Assembly: GCA_012034575.1 (NCBI GenBank)
Contig: JAAUPF010000062.1
Coordinates: 1 to 34,532, forward strand
Origin: Richelia sp. CSU_2_1
GTDB lineage: Bacteria > Cyanobacteriota > Cyanobacteriia > Cyanobacteriales > Microcoleaceae
Direction of reading: 5' to 3'
Length of the DNA: 34,532 nucleotides
The notes beneath the pieces were generated by a model. That model did not search any database. It saw nothing but the letters and a program-made list of their open reading frames with translations, and was not told the origin of the DNA. The position numbers were made by a program, and so were the translations under genes. Below, one piece after another: positions 18,060-26,473 of the stretch (positions within the stretch are counted from its first letter, which is position 1; each line of letters starts with the position of its first letter).

Positions 18060-18087
18060 CGGTGTCTGAAAATCCCCGTATTCTAGT
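18060..18087 (-). pseudogene. 28-bp scrap of a second methyltransferase N-terminus
   Basis: This segment matches 16134-16161 at 27 of 28 positions, in the same orientation. On the minus strand it encodes LEYGDFQTP, the motif at the start of the methyltransferase gene. Similarity ends abruptly on both sides. It is either a leftover of a duplicated or deleted R-M locus or a recombination footprint. Confidence 0.45.
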
Positions 18088-18133
18088 AATAAAACATCTG
18101 TTATACTCGGGTGAATTGTGATTGAGGTTTGGG

Positions 18134-18574
18134 ATGGAATTTCGGTTGGCGCACATGGATAATTTGGATGAGGTGACGCGGTTGTTTGATAGCTATCGCA
18201 TCTTTTACGGTCAGGTTTCGGATCTTGATGCAGCCCGTCAGTTTATCCAAATGCGTTTTCAGCAGGGTGACTCAACAATATTCATTGCGTTGGATGAACT
18301 TCGGGGTGTGGGTTTTACTCAGCTTTATTCGAGTTTTTCGTCAGTTTCAATGAAACGAGTTTGGATTTTGAATGATTTGTTTGTTGAAGAAACGGCTCGC
18401 CGGCAAGGTGTTGGGGCACAATTAATGCAAGCGGCGGAAAGCTTTGCACGTCAAACGGGTGCCGTGAGAATTGCATTATCTACGCAGATGACCAATCAAA
18501 GCGCGCAATCACTTTACGAATCTCGTGGGTATGTCAAAGATGAGGTGTTCTATCATTACTCACTCCCGTTGTAA
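18134..18574 (+). CDS. GNAT-family N-acetyltransferase
   Basis: 146 residues from the ATG at 18134; GAGG sits about 6 bp upstream, so I prefer this to the TTG at 18122. The fold is a single GNAT domain: FRLAHMDNLDEVTRLFDSYR at the N-terminus; RVWILNDLFVEETARRQGVG with the acetyl-CoA pyrophosphate-binding R/Q-x-x-G-x-G/A loop (RRQGVGAQLM); and LSTQMTNQSAQSLYESRGYV, the motif-B helix with Asn and the conserved LYESxGY. It acetylates an unknown small molecule or protein N-terminus. It is transcribed away from the TA island and convergent with ndhJ. Confidence 0.9.
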   Translation: MEFRLAHMDNLDEVTRLFDSYRIFYGQVSDLDAARQFIQMRFQQGDSTIFIALDELRGVGFTQLYSSFSSVSMKRVWILNDLFVEETARRQGVGAQLMQAAESFARQTGAVRIALSTQMTNQSAQSLYESRGYVKDEVFYHYSLPL

Positions 18575-18683
18575 TTCATGTATATTGCTAAATCCGTGCG
18601 ATCGACTATCATCAGTGCGATCGCTCATATCATCCGTGTATCCGTGTCAAAATCCGTGTCGCGATCTTCCAATTTTTACCAGC

Positions 18684-18728
18684 GAGGCAGAGCCTCTGGA
18701 CATCTGTTCCCAGGCAGAGCCTAGGAAC
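18684..18728. repeat. paired short palindromes (GAGGCAGAGCCTC / GTTCCCAGGCAGAGCCTAGGAAC type)
   Basis: Two hairpin-forming palindromes sharing the core GGCAGAGCCT lie 9 bp apart in the spacer between the GNAT and ndhJ genes. They are an intergenic repeat; no gene overlaps. Confidence 0.6.
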
Positions 18729-18733
18729 CAGTT

Positions 18734-18809
18734 AATTAAAAAAACAGAGGGCGGGTTTCACATAAAACTTAACCGAAAAAGTCAAATTTTATGCTCTAAA
18801 CCCGCTCTC
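18734..18809 (-). terminator. rho-independent terminator of the ndhCKJ operon
   Basis: Read on the minus strand just after the ndhJ stop, GAGCGGGTTTAGAGCATAAAA can pair with TTTTATGTGAAACCCGCCCTC, with few mismatches. The second arm is followed by a TTTTTTT run. This is the expected end of the ndhC-ndhK-ndhJ transcript. Confidence 0.75.
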
Positions 18810-18820
18810 GCAAAAATCAC

Positions 18821-19324
18821 TTAATAAGCGTCTTGCAATTCGTAAAAATCAGGGGAAATGTAATCCTTCCGCAACGGCCAGCCTACCCAATCTTCGTTCA
18901 TCAAAATCCGTTTCAGATTCGGATGTCCTTCGTAGACGATGCCGTACATATCGTAGGATTCCCGTTCTTGAAAATCCGCTGCTTTCCAAATCCAATAGAC
19001 TGAAGGTACTCTCGGATCGTCGCGAGGAACGAATACTTTGACGCGAACTTCTTCCGGTTTGACAGCATTATCTGTCAGCTTTGCCAAATGGTAAACGCTG
19101 ACTAAATCTTCTCCCGGCCCTTGGTCGTAAGCGCACTGGCACTGCATATAATTAAACCCGTAGGCGTACAGTGCAGTTGACATCGGAATCAGAAATTCTC
19201 GATCGACCTTTAATATCTCCACACCCAAATTGTCGGGCGCTAAAGCTTCGTGCTCGAAGCCGTTTTGAGTCAACCATTGAGAAACCTTCCCGGCTTCAAC
19301 AATCGCAGATTCTTGTTCAGCCAC
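18821..19324 (-). CDS. ndhJ: NAD(P)H-quinone oxidoreductase subunit J
   Basis: 167 residues, full length for the family (homologous to the 30-kDa subunit of complex I). Landmarks are [12 protein letters not shown], the conserved [20 protein letters not shown] and [20 protein letters not shown], and [10 protein letters not shown] near the C-terminus. It is part of the peripheral arm of the thylakoid NDH-1 complex, used in cyclic electron flow, respiration and CO2 uptake. It overlaps ndhK by 8 bp and is followed by a terminator. Confidence 0.97.
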   Translation of the reverse strand: MAEQESAIVEAGKVSQWLTQNGFEHEALAPDNLGVEILKVDREFLIPMSTALYAYGFNYMQCQCAYDQGPGEDLVSVYHLAKLTDNAVKPEEVRVKVFVPRDDPRVPSVYWIWKAADFQERESYDMYGIVYEGHPNLKRILMNEDWVGWPLRKDYISPDFYELQDAY

Positions 19325-20042
19325 GTTCTACCTCCTGTTTCTGTGCGGCCATCAATGCGGGCGGTACGGGCATTCCCATTGCTTCTGTCAGTTCCTTCGG
19401 CGGCGCAATTCGGCCGGGAACAGACAAGTATTTGCCGTCCAGGATGTCGTCTACTACTTTCAATTTGTGGCTTCTTGTGTAGTAGCGGTGGGTGGGCTGC
19501 AAATTGCCGCGTTCCTGCATCGAGTCGTTGGCGATTTTTTTGCGCAGTTTGATGATGGCATCAATAATCGCTTCGGGACGGGGAGGGCAGCCGGGGATGT
19601 ACACATCTACCGGAATCAGTTTGTCCACGCCGCGGACTGCTGTAGGGGAGTCCATGCTGAACATTCCGCCGGTGATGGTGCAAGCGCCCATCGCGATGAC
19701 GTATTTGGGTTCGGGCATTTGTTCGTACAGCCGCACTAATATCGGGGCGTACTTCATGGTAATCGTACCCGCAGTGATCAGCAGGTCGGCTTGTCTGGGA
19801 CTGGAACGCGGTACTAAGCCGAATCTGTCGAAGTCAAAGCGCGATCCGATCAAAGCTGCAAATTCGATGAAGCAGCAAGCAGTACCGTAAAGCAGCGGCC
19901 ACAGACTGGAAAGTCTCGCCCAATTGTAGAGGTCATCAACCGTCGTCAGGATGACGTTTTCCGAGAGTTCGGAGGTGACTTCAGGCCGATCGACCGGGTT
20001 GACAATTAAGGGTTTTTGTGATTTGTCAGAACTTAAGACCAT
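19317..20042 (-). CDS. ndhK: NAD(P)H-quinone oxidoreductase subunit K (4Fe-4S N2 subunit)
   Basis: 241 residues from the ATG at 20042, which overlaps the ndhC stop by 10 bp. The longer open frame upstream lies inside ndhC and is not used. The tetranuclear iron-sulfur ligands are visible: adjacent Cys56-Cys57 ([10 protein letters not shown]), Cys121 (GACTITGG) and Cys152 (PGCPPRPE). This subunit carries the terminal N2-type cluster next to the plastoquinone site. The C-terminal extension ([20 protein letters not shown]) is typical of cyanobacterial NdhK. Overlaps on both sides indicate a coupled ndhC-K-J operon. Confidence 0.97.
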   Translation of the reverse strand: MVLSSDKSQKPLIVNPVDRPEVTSELSENVILTTVDDLYNWARLSSLWPLLYGTACCFIEFAALIGSRFDFDRFGLVPRSSPRQADLLITAGTITMKYAPILVRLYEQMPEPKYVIAMGACTITGGMFSMDSPTAVRGVDKLIPVDVYIPGCPPRPEAIIDAIIKLRKKIANDSMQERGNLQPTHRYYTRSHKLKVVDDILDGKYLSVPGRIAPPKELTEAMGMPVPPALMAAQKQEVERG

Positions 20043-20395
20043 TCCAAGGCTCCTTTGCGCCATGCGTAGACAAGAGCAATAACGAGGATCGCGATAAAAA
20101 TCAGGGCTTCGATAAATGCCAACAGCCCTAATTGGCTGAAAGCGACCGCCCAAGGATAGAGAAACACGGTCTCTACGTCGAAGATGACGAAGACCAGGGC
20201 AAACATATAATACCGGATGTTGAATTGAATCCAGGCTCCGCCGATCGGCTCGACGCCGGATTCGTAGGTAGTGCGCCGGTCGTAGGGACGACTTTTGGGC
20301 CGCAGTACCTTAGCTGCCGTGAGGGCGAGGATAGGCACTAGGCTGGAAATTAGCAAGAAGCCTAAGAAATACTCGTAGCCGCTGAGTGCAAACAC
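20033..20395 (-). CDS. ndhC: NAD(P)H-quinone oxidoreductase subunit 3
   Basis: 120 residues with three transmembrane helices: [19 protein letters not shown], then [20 protein letters not shown], then [20 protein letters not shown]. The loop between the first two carries [20 protein letters not shown], the diagnostic NdhC/NuoA segment with the conserved ESG. It is a membrane-arm subunit near the quinone site and the first gene of ndhC-ndhK-ndhJ. It is transcribed divergently from rubA across a 164-bp spacer. Confidence 0.97.
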   Translation of the reverse strand: MFALSGYEYFLGFLLISSLVPILALTAAKVLRPKSRPYDRRTTYESGVEPIGGAWIQFNIRYYMFALVFVIFDVETVFLYPWAVAFSQLGLLAFIEALIFIAILVIALVYAWRKGALEWS

Positions 20396-20446
20396 GGTGA
20401 ATAATTACTGCCTCTGTGAAAGGGTTTCGTAACTTGTCTTTACATT

Positions 20447-20452
20447 ATTATA
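20447..20452 (-). promoter_or_regulatory. candidate -10 box for ndhC
   Basis: On the minus strand this reads TATAAT, about 52 nt upstream of the ndhC ATG. No good -35 hexamer is found 17 bp upstream (TAATTT at best). The surrounding AT-rich stretch sits in the divergent ndhC/rubA spacer, so promoters for both operons are expected here. It is a visual match only. Confidence 0.3.
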
Positions 20453-20559
20453 TAGACTTTGTGTAGCTGAAATTACAGGTCGATCGAGAATAACTCGACA
20501 TCTTCTGCAATAATTTTTAATGTATATTTTAAGATTAGCTGACCTACCCTTTTGGAGCT

Positions 20560-20895
20560 ATGAGCGATCCAGCTACCGAGACTAAAACCCTCGATCGGCA
20601 CGAGTGCCGCGCTTGCGGTTACGTCTACAATCCTCAAAAAGGCGATTCTAGAAGCGAAATTGCCCCCGGCACGGCTTTTGCAGATTTGCCCCAAAGCTGG
20701 ACTTGTCCGGTTTGCGGGGCGCGCAAGTCGGTGTTTCAAAATGTCGGCGAGTTGGAGGGGGCGTCGGGATTTAAAGAAAATCAGCGCTACGGCCTCGGCG
20801 TTAACGGCATGACAGAAGGTCAGAAAAGTTTGCTCATTTTTGGCGGTTTGGTCGTTGGCATTTTGTTTTTGCTGAGTTTTTATGGTTTGCAGTGA
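20560..20895 (+). CDS. rubA: membrane-anchored rubredoxin
   Basis: 111 residues. The N-terminal rubredoxin domain has the four iron ligands Cys16/Cys19 (CRACGYVYNP) and Cys49/Cys52 (CPVCGARK). A flexible linker leads to one C-terminal transmembrane helix (SLLIFGGLVVGILFLLSFYG). This architecture is RubA of oxygenic phototrophs, required for photosystem assembly. GGAG lies a few bases before the ATG. It heads the rubA-ycf48-psbEFLJ gene order, which is conserved across cyanobacteria. Confidence 0.96.
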   Translation: MSDPATETKTLDRHECRACGYVYNPQKGDSRSEIAPGTAFADLPQSWTCPVCGARKSVFQNVGELEGASGFKENQRYGLGVNGMTEGQKSLLIFGGLVVGILFLLSFYGLQ

Positions 20896-20902
20896 GACAA
20901 TT

Positions 20903-21895
20903 GTGAGAATTTGGAAACGAATTGTAATTTTATTCGCGGCGGCGCTCATGTGCGCCAGTTGCAGCACTATTGGTTCTGTGAGTTACAACCCCTGGCAAGT
21001 AATTTCTTTGCCGACGGAAGCTAACTTGCAGGACATTGCCTTTACGGGAAATCCCGAACACGGCTGGATTGTGGGTTCAGAGGCGACGCTGCTAGAAACT
21101 TCCGACAGCGGTGCTACCTGGAAGCCTGTAACTCTGGATATCGACGATCCGAAATCGCGGTTTTCGTCAGTGAGCTTTTCGGGTTCGGAGGGCTGGATTG
21201 TCGGCCAGCCTTCGGTTTTGTTGCGCACGGAGGATGAGGGCAAGTCTTGGACGCGGATTGCTTTGAGCTCTCAGTTACCGGGATCTCCAAGTACGATCGC
21301 GGCTTTGGGCCCGAATTCCGCTGAGATGACGACAGATGTGGGGGCGATTTACCGCACTGCTGACGGCGGCAAAAATTGGAAAGCTGTCGTTCAGGATTCC
21401 TTCGGTGTCGTCCGCAATATCAACCGTTCTGAGGACGGGAAATATGTTGCCGTTTCCTCGAAGGGAAATTTCTATTCGATTTGGAAACCGGGACAAGATG
21501 CTTGGGAACCTCACAACCGCAATAGTTCCCGCCGCTTGCAAAATATGGGCTTTACCAAGGACGGGCGTTTGTGGATGCTCGCTCGCGGCGGTCAGATTCA
21601 GTTGAGCGACCCGGAAAGTCCTGAAGGTTGGGGAAAACCGTTTTTTCCCGATCGCAAGGCGAGTTGGGGTTTGCTAGACATGGCTTACCGGACTGATAAT
21701 GAAGTTTGGGTAGCCGGTGGCGGTGGCAATTTGCTGTGCAGTTTTGACGGCGGGAAAACTTGGCAAAAAGACCGCGAAGTTGAAGATGTTCCCGCTAATT
21801 TTTACAAGATTGTCTTTATGACTCCCGAACGCGGATTTATTATCGGTGCGAGCGGTACTCTACTTAAATATCAAGGTTCAGTGGAAGCTGCTTGA
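20903..21895 (+). CDS. ycf48: photosystem II assembly factor Ycf48 (HCF136)
   Basis: About 330 residues. I prefer the GTG at 20903 (gives [16 protein letters not shown]) to the ATG at 20882, because the latter lies inside rubA and adds MVCSETI ahead of an otherwise typical signal sequence; the ATG is still possible. The signal segment ends CASCS, an imperfect lipobox, fitting the lumenal lipoprotein nature of cyanobacterial Ycf48. The mature part is a seven-bladed propeller with BNR-like repeats: [42 protein letters not shown] and [14 protein letters not shown]. It binds D1 precursor and the early PSII reaction centre. It is co-directional with psbE, 55 bp downstream. Confidence 0.96.
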   Translation: MRIWKRIVILFAAALMCASCSTIGSVSYNPWQVISLPTEANLQDIAFTGNPEHGWIVGSEATLLETSDSGATWKPVTLDIDDPKSRFSSVSFSGSEGWIVGQPSVLLRTEDEGKSWTRIALSSQLPGSPSTIAALGPNSAEMTTDVGAIYRTADGGKNWKAVVQDSFGVVRNINRSEDGKYVAVSSKGNFYSIWKPGQDAWEPHNRNSSRRLQNMGFTKDGRLWMLARGGQIQLSDPESPEGWGKPFFPDRKASWGLLDMAYRTDNEVWVAGGGGNLLCSFDGGKTWQKDREVEDVPANFYKIVFMTPERGFIIGASGTLLKYQGSVEAA

Positions 21896-21950
21896 TAGTA
21901 GAATAGTAGTAAAGATGTCTGTCGATAAGTTGTTGAAAGGAGAATTCTAC

Positions 21951-22202
21951 ATGGCTGGCGGTTCAACTGGAGAACGTCCGTTTGGGGACATTGTAACAAG
22001 TATCCGTTATTGGGTAATTCACAGCATCACTATTCCGGCTTTGTTTATCGCTGGATGGCTGTTTGTACAGACTGGTTTGGCCTATGATGCCTTCGGCACT
22101 CCCCGCCCTAACGAGTATTTCACTCAGCAGCGCGAAGAAGTACCGATCGTGTCCGATCGCTTTGAATCGAAGAAGCAAGTCGAAACATTCATTGCCAAGT
22201 AA
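21951..22202 (+). CDS. psbE: cytochrome b559 subunit alpha
   Basis: 83 residues from the ATG at 21951, preceded by a strong AAAGGAGAA ribosome-binding site. The longer upstream frame is non-coding leader. The single transmembrane helix carries the heme-ligand His in [30 protein letters not shown] and the C-terminal lumenal tail are typical. It is part of the photosystem II core. Confidence 0.98.
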   Translation: MAGGSTGERPFGDIVTSIRYWVIHSITIPALFIAGWLFVQTGLAYDAFGTPRPNEYFTQQREEVPIVSDRFESKKQVETFIAK

Positions 22203-22223
22203 TTTAACAAGGAGCTGTAAAAA

Positions 22224-22361
22224 ATGACCAGCAGAACCCCAAATAACGAGCCAATTTCGTATCCTATTTTTACGGTGCGTTGGTTGGCAGTCCACACTTT
22301 AGGCGTCCCAACAATTTTCTTTTTGGGCGCGATCGCAGCAATGCAATTTATTCAACGATAG
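22224..22361 (+). CDS. psbF: cytochrome b559 subunit beta
   Basis: 45 residues. [20 protein letters not shown] contains the heme-ligand His of the beta subunit, followed by [23 protein letters not shown] lies about 8 bp upstream of the ATG. Each of psbE and psbF supplies one axial His to the shared heme. The gene lies 21 bp after psbE. Confidence 0.98.
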   Translation: MTSRTPNNEPISYPIFTVRWLAVHTLGVPTIFFLGAIAAMQFIQR

Positions 22362-22370
22362 GAGTTTGTA

Positions 22371-22493
22371 ATGCCTCAGCGCCTTCCTAATCCCAACGAG
22401 CAGCCCGTAGAGTTAAATCGGACTTCTCTTTACTTGGGTCTTTTGCTGATTTTTGTTCTGGGTATTTTGTTTTCCAGTTATTTCTTTAACTAA
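22371..22493 (+). CDS. psbL: photosystem II protein L
   Basis: 40 residues: [20 protein letters not shown] then [20 protein letters not shown]. This is the highly conserved PsbL sequence with one transmembrane helix, at the PSII dimer interface. GGAG of its ribosome-binding site overlaps the psbF stop, 9 bp before the ATG, so the two are translated in close succession. Confidence 0.98.
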   Translation: MPQRLPNPNEQPVELNRTSLYLGLLLIFVLGILFSSYFFN

Positions 22494-22556
22494 CTGGTGT
22501 TTGAATTGAGTTTTGAGTTCGATTTTGTTCAATTTTGGATGAGTGAGGTGATAGAT

Positions 22557-22676
22557 ATGTTGAGTAATGGCAGAATTCCTTTGTGGATCGTAGGTACTGT
22601 AGCGGGCTTGGGTGCTTTGAGCATTTTGACTCTTTTCTTCTACGGTGCTTACGTTGGTTTGGGTTCTTCGATGTAA
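22557..22676 (+). CDS. psbJ: photosystem II protein J
   Basis: 39 residues: [20 protein letters not shown] then [19 protein letters not shown]. One transmembrane helix and the invariant GRIPLW and FFYGAY motifs are present. GAGGTGAT precedes the ATG at 22557, which supports this start over an in-frame ATG at 22539. It is the last gene of the psbEFLJ operon. Confidence 0.97.
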   Translation: MLSNGRIPLWIVGTVAGLGALSILTLFFYGAYVGLGSSM

Positions 22677-22739
22677 GCAGCATCGAGTTATTTTCGACTT
22701 CGATATCCTGTCCGGTCAATTGACCGCGATTCCCCGGCA

Positions 22740-22795
22740 GGGGCGGGTTTTTAAGATTGTCAATTATTGGCGGATCTTGTTGAAAAACCCGCCCC
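22740..22795 (+). terminator. hairpin after psbJ (putative operon terminator)
   Basis: A perfect 13-bp inverted repeat, GGGGCGGGTTTTT (22740-22752) and AAAAACCCGCCCC (22783-22795), with a 30-nt loop, lies 64 bp past the psbJ stop. CTATTTTCG follows, so the U-tract is poor. The same GGCGGGTTT motif appears in the ndh terminator at 18748. It may be both a repeat element and a terminator. Confidence 0.5.
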
Positions 22796-23198
22796 TATTT
22801 TCGATAAGAAATTATCTAATTCCTGAACAAACAACCAGAATCAGTCAGACTACCCTACCCTTCACCGAACTCCTTCGGGAAGAAGGCTTCGCCTACCGCA
22901 TTGAAAGCGGTTCATTCAATACAAATTCTTCGGGTGGGAAGGGAGTAAGATATTGACTATAATTAATTGTATCAAATTTTATGGTACTCGATCGAGCATG
23001 CTATGCTAGGCACAAGTATGTTTTGGCAAAGTCCCAAATAACTCGTGGTTCTCCTAAACTAAACCTCTCGCGAGTGTTATTTAAGTTCAACAGTTGTTTT
23101 GGGCGATTTAGTTAAGTAAATAGTCAAATAATATTTCTCGATCTGACAATTTCAAAAATGTTTTTTAAAGGTTTAGTTTACTATTAGGTACAAATCGA
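22796..23198. other. non-coding spacer before the lipid cluster
   Basis: No convincing ORF. It contains an imperfect hairpin-forming element at about 22851-22945 (CTACCCTTCACCGAA..TTCGGGTGGGAAGGG), a GAACTCCTTCGGGAAGAAGGCTTCGCC segment of the intergenic-repeat type, then an AT-rich stretch (23090-23190) with TTTAGTTAAGTAAATAG and TTTAGTTTACTATTAGG that should hold the promoter of the KAS III-like gene. I cannot place a promoter with confidence. Confidence 0.4.
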
Positions 23199-24236
23199 AT
23201 GAAGATTGCTTCGATCGCCTACCGCCTCCCATCGAAAAAACTCACAAACGACGCTCTCATCGAATACATCTCCAAACACAATCCCGAACAGTCAGCCTTC
23301 CAAAAAACTCCTTACTTGAAGTTAGTTCAAAAGCTATTAACTAAAACCGGCGCGCAAACCCGTTATTGGCGAGATATTGAGGCAGGAGAAAGAGGAGAAG
23401 ATTTGATTTTAGGGGCGATGGATGAGGCGATCGAGCGATCTAATATATCCCACAGCGATATCGATCTGTTGATTTATTGCGGGGTAGGTAAAGGATTTCT
23501 CGAACCTGCAAATGCTTATTTTTACGCCAGATCTAGAGGCATGAAAACAGCAAACTGTTTTGATATTACTGATGCCTGCATGAGTTGGACTAGGGCAGTA
23601 CAAATGGCTGACTTAATGCTCAAAGCAGGCAGTTTTAAAGCGATCGCCATCATCAATGGAGAATTTCATGTGGGTTTGCACGACAACTGGGAAATTCGAG
23701 ATTTTAGGTCATTAGAATACACTTTTCCCATGTACACCATTGGCGAGGCTGCAACCGCAACTATTTTACTTCCCAGCGATGATGAATGGCAATTTGATTA
23801 TAATTCTCGACCAGAATTTGCCGATTTATGTACGATTCCGCTAAATGGTTACGAAAACTTCGTCACACCGACAAAACGTGTTGGCAAAAACGGAATCGAT
23901 CGATTTGTCTCTTACGGTCAAGATCTGTTTCGCGAGGGCGAAAAATGCTTGGGCGAACTTATAGATATGTCGATCGATATTCCTGCTAGCAAAGTTTGGT
24001 ATTTTCCCCACGCGCCCTCAAAAACTGTTTATGAAGAGTTTTTGCCGAAACATGGTATTCCCGTTGAAAAAATTTATCTGGAAGTATATCCCCGCTGTGG
24101 GAATGTAGTTTCAGCTAGTATTCCGTTGGGAATGCGACTGGCAGAAGAAGAAGGTAAACTCAAAAGAGGCGACTCTATTTGCTTAGTTCCTGTAAGTGCC
24201 GGTCTTGTGGCTTCTGTCGTACAGTTAACATATTGA
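23199..24236 (+). CDS. KAS III / thiolase-fold condensing enzyme
   Basis: 345 residues, the length of FabH/OleA-type enzymes. The catalytic triad is in the expected order: Cys127 in FDITDACMSWTRAVQ, His271 in WYFPHAPSKT (replacing the FabH HQAN context) and Asn302 in YPRCGNVVSASIPLGM. IDLLIYCGVGKGF is the usual segment before the active site. FabH condenses an acyl-CoA with malonyl-ACP; OleA-like enzymes join two acyl chains. The divergent His motif suggests a dedicated secondary-metabolism condensing enzyme rather than housekeeping FabH (inference). It is the first of four plus-strand genes and its stop is 11 bp before the AlkB-like start. Confidence 0.88.
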   Translation: MKIASIAYRLPSKKLTNDALIEYISKHNPEQSAFQKTPYLKLVQKLLTKTGAQTRYWRDIEAGERGEDLILGAMDEAIERSNISHSDIDLLIYCGVGKGFLEPANAYFYARSRGMKTANCFDITDACMSWTRAVQMADLMLKAGSFKAIAIINGEFHVGLHDNWEIRDFRSLEYTFPMYTIGEAATATILLPSDDEWQFDYNSRPEFADLCTIPLNGYENFVTPTKRVGKNGIDRFVSYGQDLFREGEKCLGELIDMSIDIPASKVWYFPHAPSKTVYEEFLPKHGIPVEKIYLEVYPRCGNVVSASIPLGMRLAEEEGKLKRGDSICLVPVSAGLVASVVQLTY

Positions 24237-24247
24237 GGTGGGGAAAA

Positions 24248-25420
24248 TTGAACGAAAGTAACTACTTAAATCAACAAGATGAAGCTAACGATCGATATCG
24301 ATCGATCGATTTGCTAGTGGGAAGTGTTGGTTTTCTGATGGCTTTTGGTATCCCCGCAATCCCGATTTTGACAGCATGGTTGGGAGTAGCAAGTGGTGAT
24401 ACCAATATTGCTAATATTGTTGCTTTTATGCCTTTGGCGATCGCCTATATTGTAGTCCCAGCAGTCGAAACACTTTTTCCCCATGCGATCGCACCCGTAC
24501 CGACAAAATTCTCCTCTAAAGCCGGATGGCAAACCTACTACCGCGTCCTTCCATTACTCAGTATCTTAGCACAAATAACGATGCTTTATGCAGCGATTAC
24601 TTATTGGAGTTCGGGTGTTCTAAATCTCTGGGGAGGCATCGGCTATCTATTATCAACTGGCATCTTTAGCGGGATGTGTGCTATCAATATCGGTCACGAA
24701 TTAATTCACCGCCCTCAGAAATTCGATCGCGCGATCGGCGGCCTGCTTCTGTCAACCGTTGGCTTCGGCACGTTCAAAATTGTCCACCTCCGAATTCATC
24801 ACCGTTATGTCGGAACACCTCTCGATTTTGCCACGGCTAGGCGGGGACAAAGTATCTATCAATATTGGTGGCAGAGTTTCAGGGGAAATATTAGTGAATC
24901 CATTGCTTGCGAACGCGATCGCTTGACTAAATCCGGTCAATCTTTCTGGCATAACGAACTTCTTCTCTGGTACGGAATAACATTAATTTGGCTCTGTTTT
25001 GCTATTACTTTGGGCGGCTGGAGTGGAGGCATTTTCTTCGTTCTGCATTGTCTAATTGCGATTATGAAACTAGAGTGGACTAACTATTTACAACATTACG
25101 GACTGACTAGAAACATTGATGAATCGGGAGAATACGAGTCGGTAAAAGCACATCATGCCTGGTCTTCAGGATTATTTATTCATGACTTAGCACTCTTGAA
25201 TCTATTAAGACATAGCGATCACCATCTCGATCCTCACCGTCCTTATCATGCTTTGAGATATGACGATCGCAGCCCAAATTATCCTTACAATTACTCGATT
25301 ATGTATTTTCTTTCATTAGTACCGCCTGTTTTTCAACAGGTAGTTCATCCTTATTTGGAATATTTTCAGACAACAACAACTGTGCATAAAGTGTCATCCT
25401 CTATATCACTCGGCGATTGA
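24248..25420 (+). CDS. AlkB-type membrane diiron hydroxylase
   Basis: 390 residues from the TTG at 24248, which has GAGGTG 8 bp upstream; the open frame before it lies inside the KAS gene. The diiron histidine clusters of integral-membrane alkane hydroxylases are present in order: HELIH (150-154), HLRIHH (180-185) and RHSDHH (321-326), plus the AlkB hallmark LQHYGLTR (281-288). About six transmembrane helices surround them. Family chemistry is terminal or near-terminal hydroxylation of an alkyl chain using rubredoxin electrons. In this cluster it could create the alcohol that the sulfotransferase esterifies (inference). It could instead be a related desaturase or epoxidase. Confidence 0.9.
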   Translation: MNESNYLNQQDEANDRYRSIDLLVGSVGFLMAFGIPAIPILTAWLGVASGDTNIANIVAFMPLAIAYIVVPAVETLFPHAIAPVPTKFSSKAGWQTYYRVLPLLSILAQITMLYAAITYWSSGVLNLWGGIGYLLSTGIFSGMCAINIGHELIHRPQKFDRAIGGLLLSTVGFGTFKIVHLRIHHRYVGTPLDFATARRGQSIYQYWWQSFRGNISESIACERDRLTKSGQSFWHNELLLWYGITLIWLCFAITLGGWSGGIFFVLHCLIAIMKLEWTNYLQHYGLTRNIDESGEYESVKAHHAWSSGLFIHDLALLNLLRHSDHHLDPHRPYHALRYDDRSPNYPYNYSIMYFLSLVPPVFQQVVHPYLEYFQTTTTVHKVSSSISLGD

Positions 25421-25429
25421 AATCGCTTT

Positions 25430-25579
25430 GGGGGTGAAAATCGAATGTACATCGGAAAGTCATAAGCGCTATTGCTACGCAAGGCTAACGCCTACGCGCT
25501 GGCAAGTCCTACTATTTTCACCCCCAACTATACAAACGAAGTCCGCCTTCGCGCAATCCCGAGCGGGGAGGCTCGGGCT
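25430..25579. repeat. palindromic element between the AlkB-like and SDR genes
   Basis: A perfect 12-bp inverted pair (GGGGGTGAAAAT at 25430-25441, ATTTTCACCCCC at 25514-25525) encloses TAACGCCTACGCGC-type filler. A CCCGAG..CTCGGG hairpin follows at about 25559-25579. It has the look of a small non-autonomous palindromic repeat. It separates two co-directional cluster genes and might weaken read-through. Confidence 0.55.
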
Positions 25580-25610
25580 GAAATAAAAAGTGTCAGAAAC
25601 CCGGATTTAG

Positions 25611-25649
25611 TATATGTTTTGTAGAACATATAGCTTATAGAACATATAG
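25611..25649 (+). promoter_or_regulatory. operator-like repeats just upstream of the SDR gene
   Basis: TATATGTT (25611-25618) and AACATATA (25625-25632) form a perfect inverted repeat with a 6-bp spacer. TAGAACATATAG then recurs as direct repeats at 25622-25633 and 25638-25649, a period of 16 bp. The last copy ends 11 bp before the ATG at 25661. Palindrome plus direct half-site repeat is the layout of a regulator binding site; the regulator is unknown. Confidence 0.4.
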
Positions 25650-25660
25650 AAACATAAAAT

Positions 25661-26473
25661 ATGGTAGTTTTTATTACTGGCGGATCTTCAGGAATTGGTC
25701 GTAGATTAGTCCTTCACTATTTAGGGCGCGGTTGCACTGTTGCCACAGTAGCTCGTAGAGAAGCAAATTTAGCAGATCTTTATCAATCTTTAGAATGCGT
25801 TCGCGGACTGCTGCGAACTTATTGTGCTGATATAACTGATAAGAAAACTATAGCTAAAACGATCGCCGCAGTAGAACAAGAATTAGGGCCGATCGATCTC
25901 GCAATTGTCAATGCAGGAACTACCTACCAACAATTGGAGCCAAATCTCGATCTAGAATGCTTTGAGGAAGTGATGTTAACTAATGCGATCGGCAGTACAT
26001 ATACTCTGGTTCCCCTCGTCGAGACTATGTTAAAACGAGGTCGAGGTCAGATCGTTGGTATTTCTAGTCTAGCAGCGAGCGGCTCAATACCGAGAATGAG
26101 CACTTATTGCGCTTCCAAAGCTGCCTTAAATTACCTATTAGAAGGTTTATATTGGACTTTGAAACCTCACGGTATTTCTGTTACTACCATTTGTCCTGGT
26201 TTTATCGAGACAGAAATGACCGTCAAGCATCAAATTCCCAGCCATTGGTGCATGACTCTCGATCGGGCGATTGCTGAAATTGTTAGAGCGATCGAGCAAA
26301 AACCGCGCCTGTATTGCTTTCCTTTTTGGCAATATCAGTTTGTGCGACTGCTTGGCATTATGCCCGATCGAATCAAGGAACATGTCTTTAACTATTCGAT
26401 TGAAAAATGGTTTCCTCGACCTACTTTAAGATCCAAAAAACATGACGCTAGAAAAATCATTCAATCTCCCTAA
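25661..26473 (+). CDS. short-chain dehydrogenase/reductase (classical SDR)
   Basis: 270 residues. The cofactor loop is TGGSSGIG (6-13). ARR after the second strand is consistent with NADP(H) preference. NAG (84-86) is followed by the catalytic Ser in VGISSLAAS (about 136), Tyr149 and Lys153 in YCASKAALNYL. PGFIETEM is the post-active-site motif. It resembles the 3-ketoacyl or 3-ketosphinganine reductase branch, which fits reduction of a beta-keto or ketone lipid made by the KAS III-like enzyme (inference). Its 3' end overlaps the sulfotransferase start by 32 bp, so the two are coupled. Confidence 0.92.
   Translation: MVVFITGGSSGIGRRLVLHYLGRGCTVATVARREANLADLYQSLECVRGLLRTYCADITDKKTIAKTIAAVEQELGPIDLAIVNAGTTYQQLEPNLDLECFEEVMLTNAIGSTYTLVPLVETMLKRGRGQIVGISSLAASGSIPRMSTYCASKAALNYLLEGLYWTLKPHGISVTTICPGFIETEMTVKHQIPSHWCMTLDRAIAEIVRAIEQKPRLYCFPFWQYQFVRLLGIMPDRIKEHVFNYSIEKWFPRPTLRSKKHDARKIIQSP

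Noticed and set aside
20473..20967. A 164-residue minus-strand ORF opposite rubA.
   Set aside because: It runs across rubA and the divergent promoter, and its translation has no family-like pattern, whereas rubA is unmistakable.
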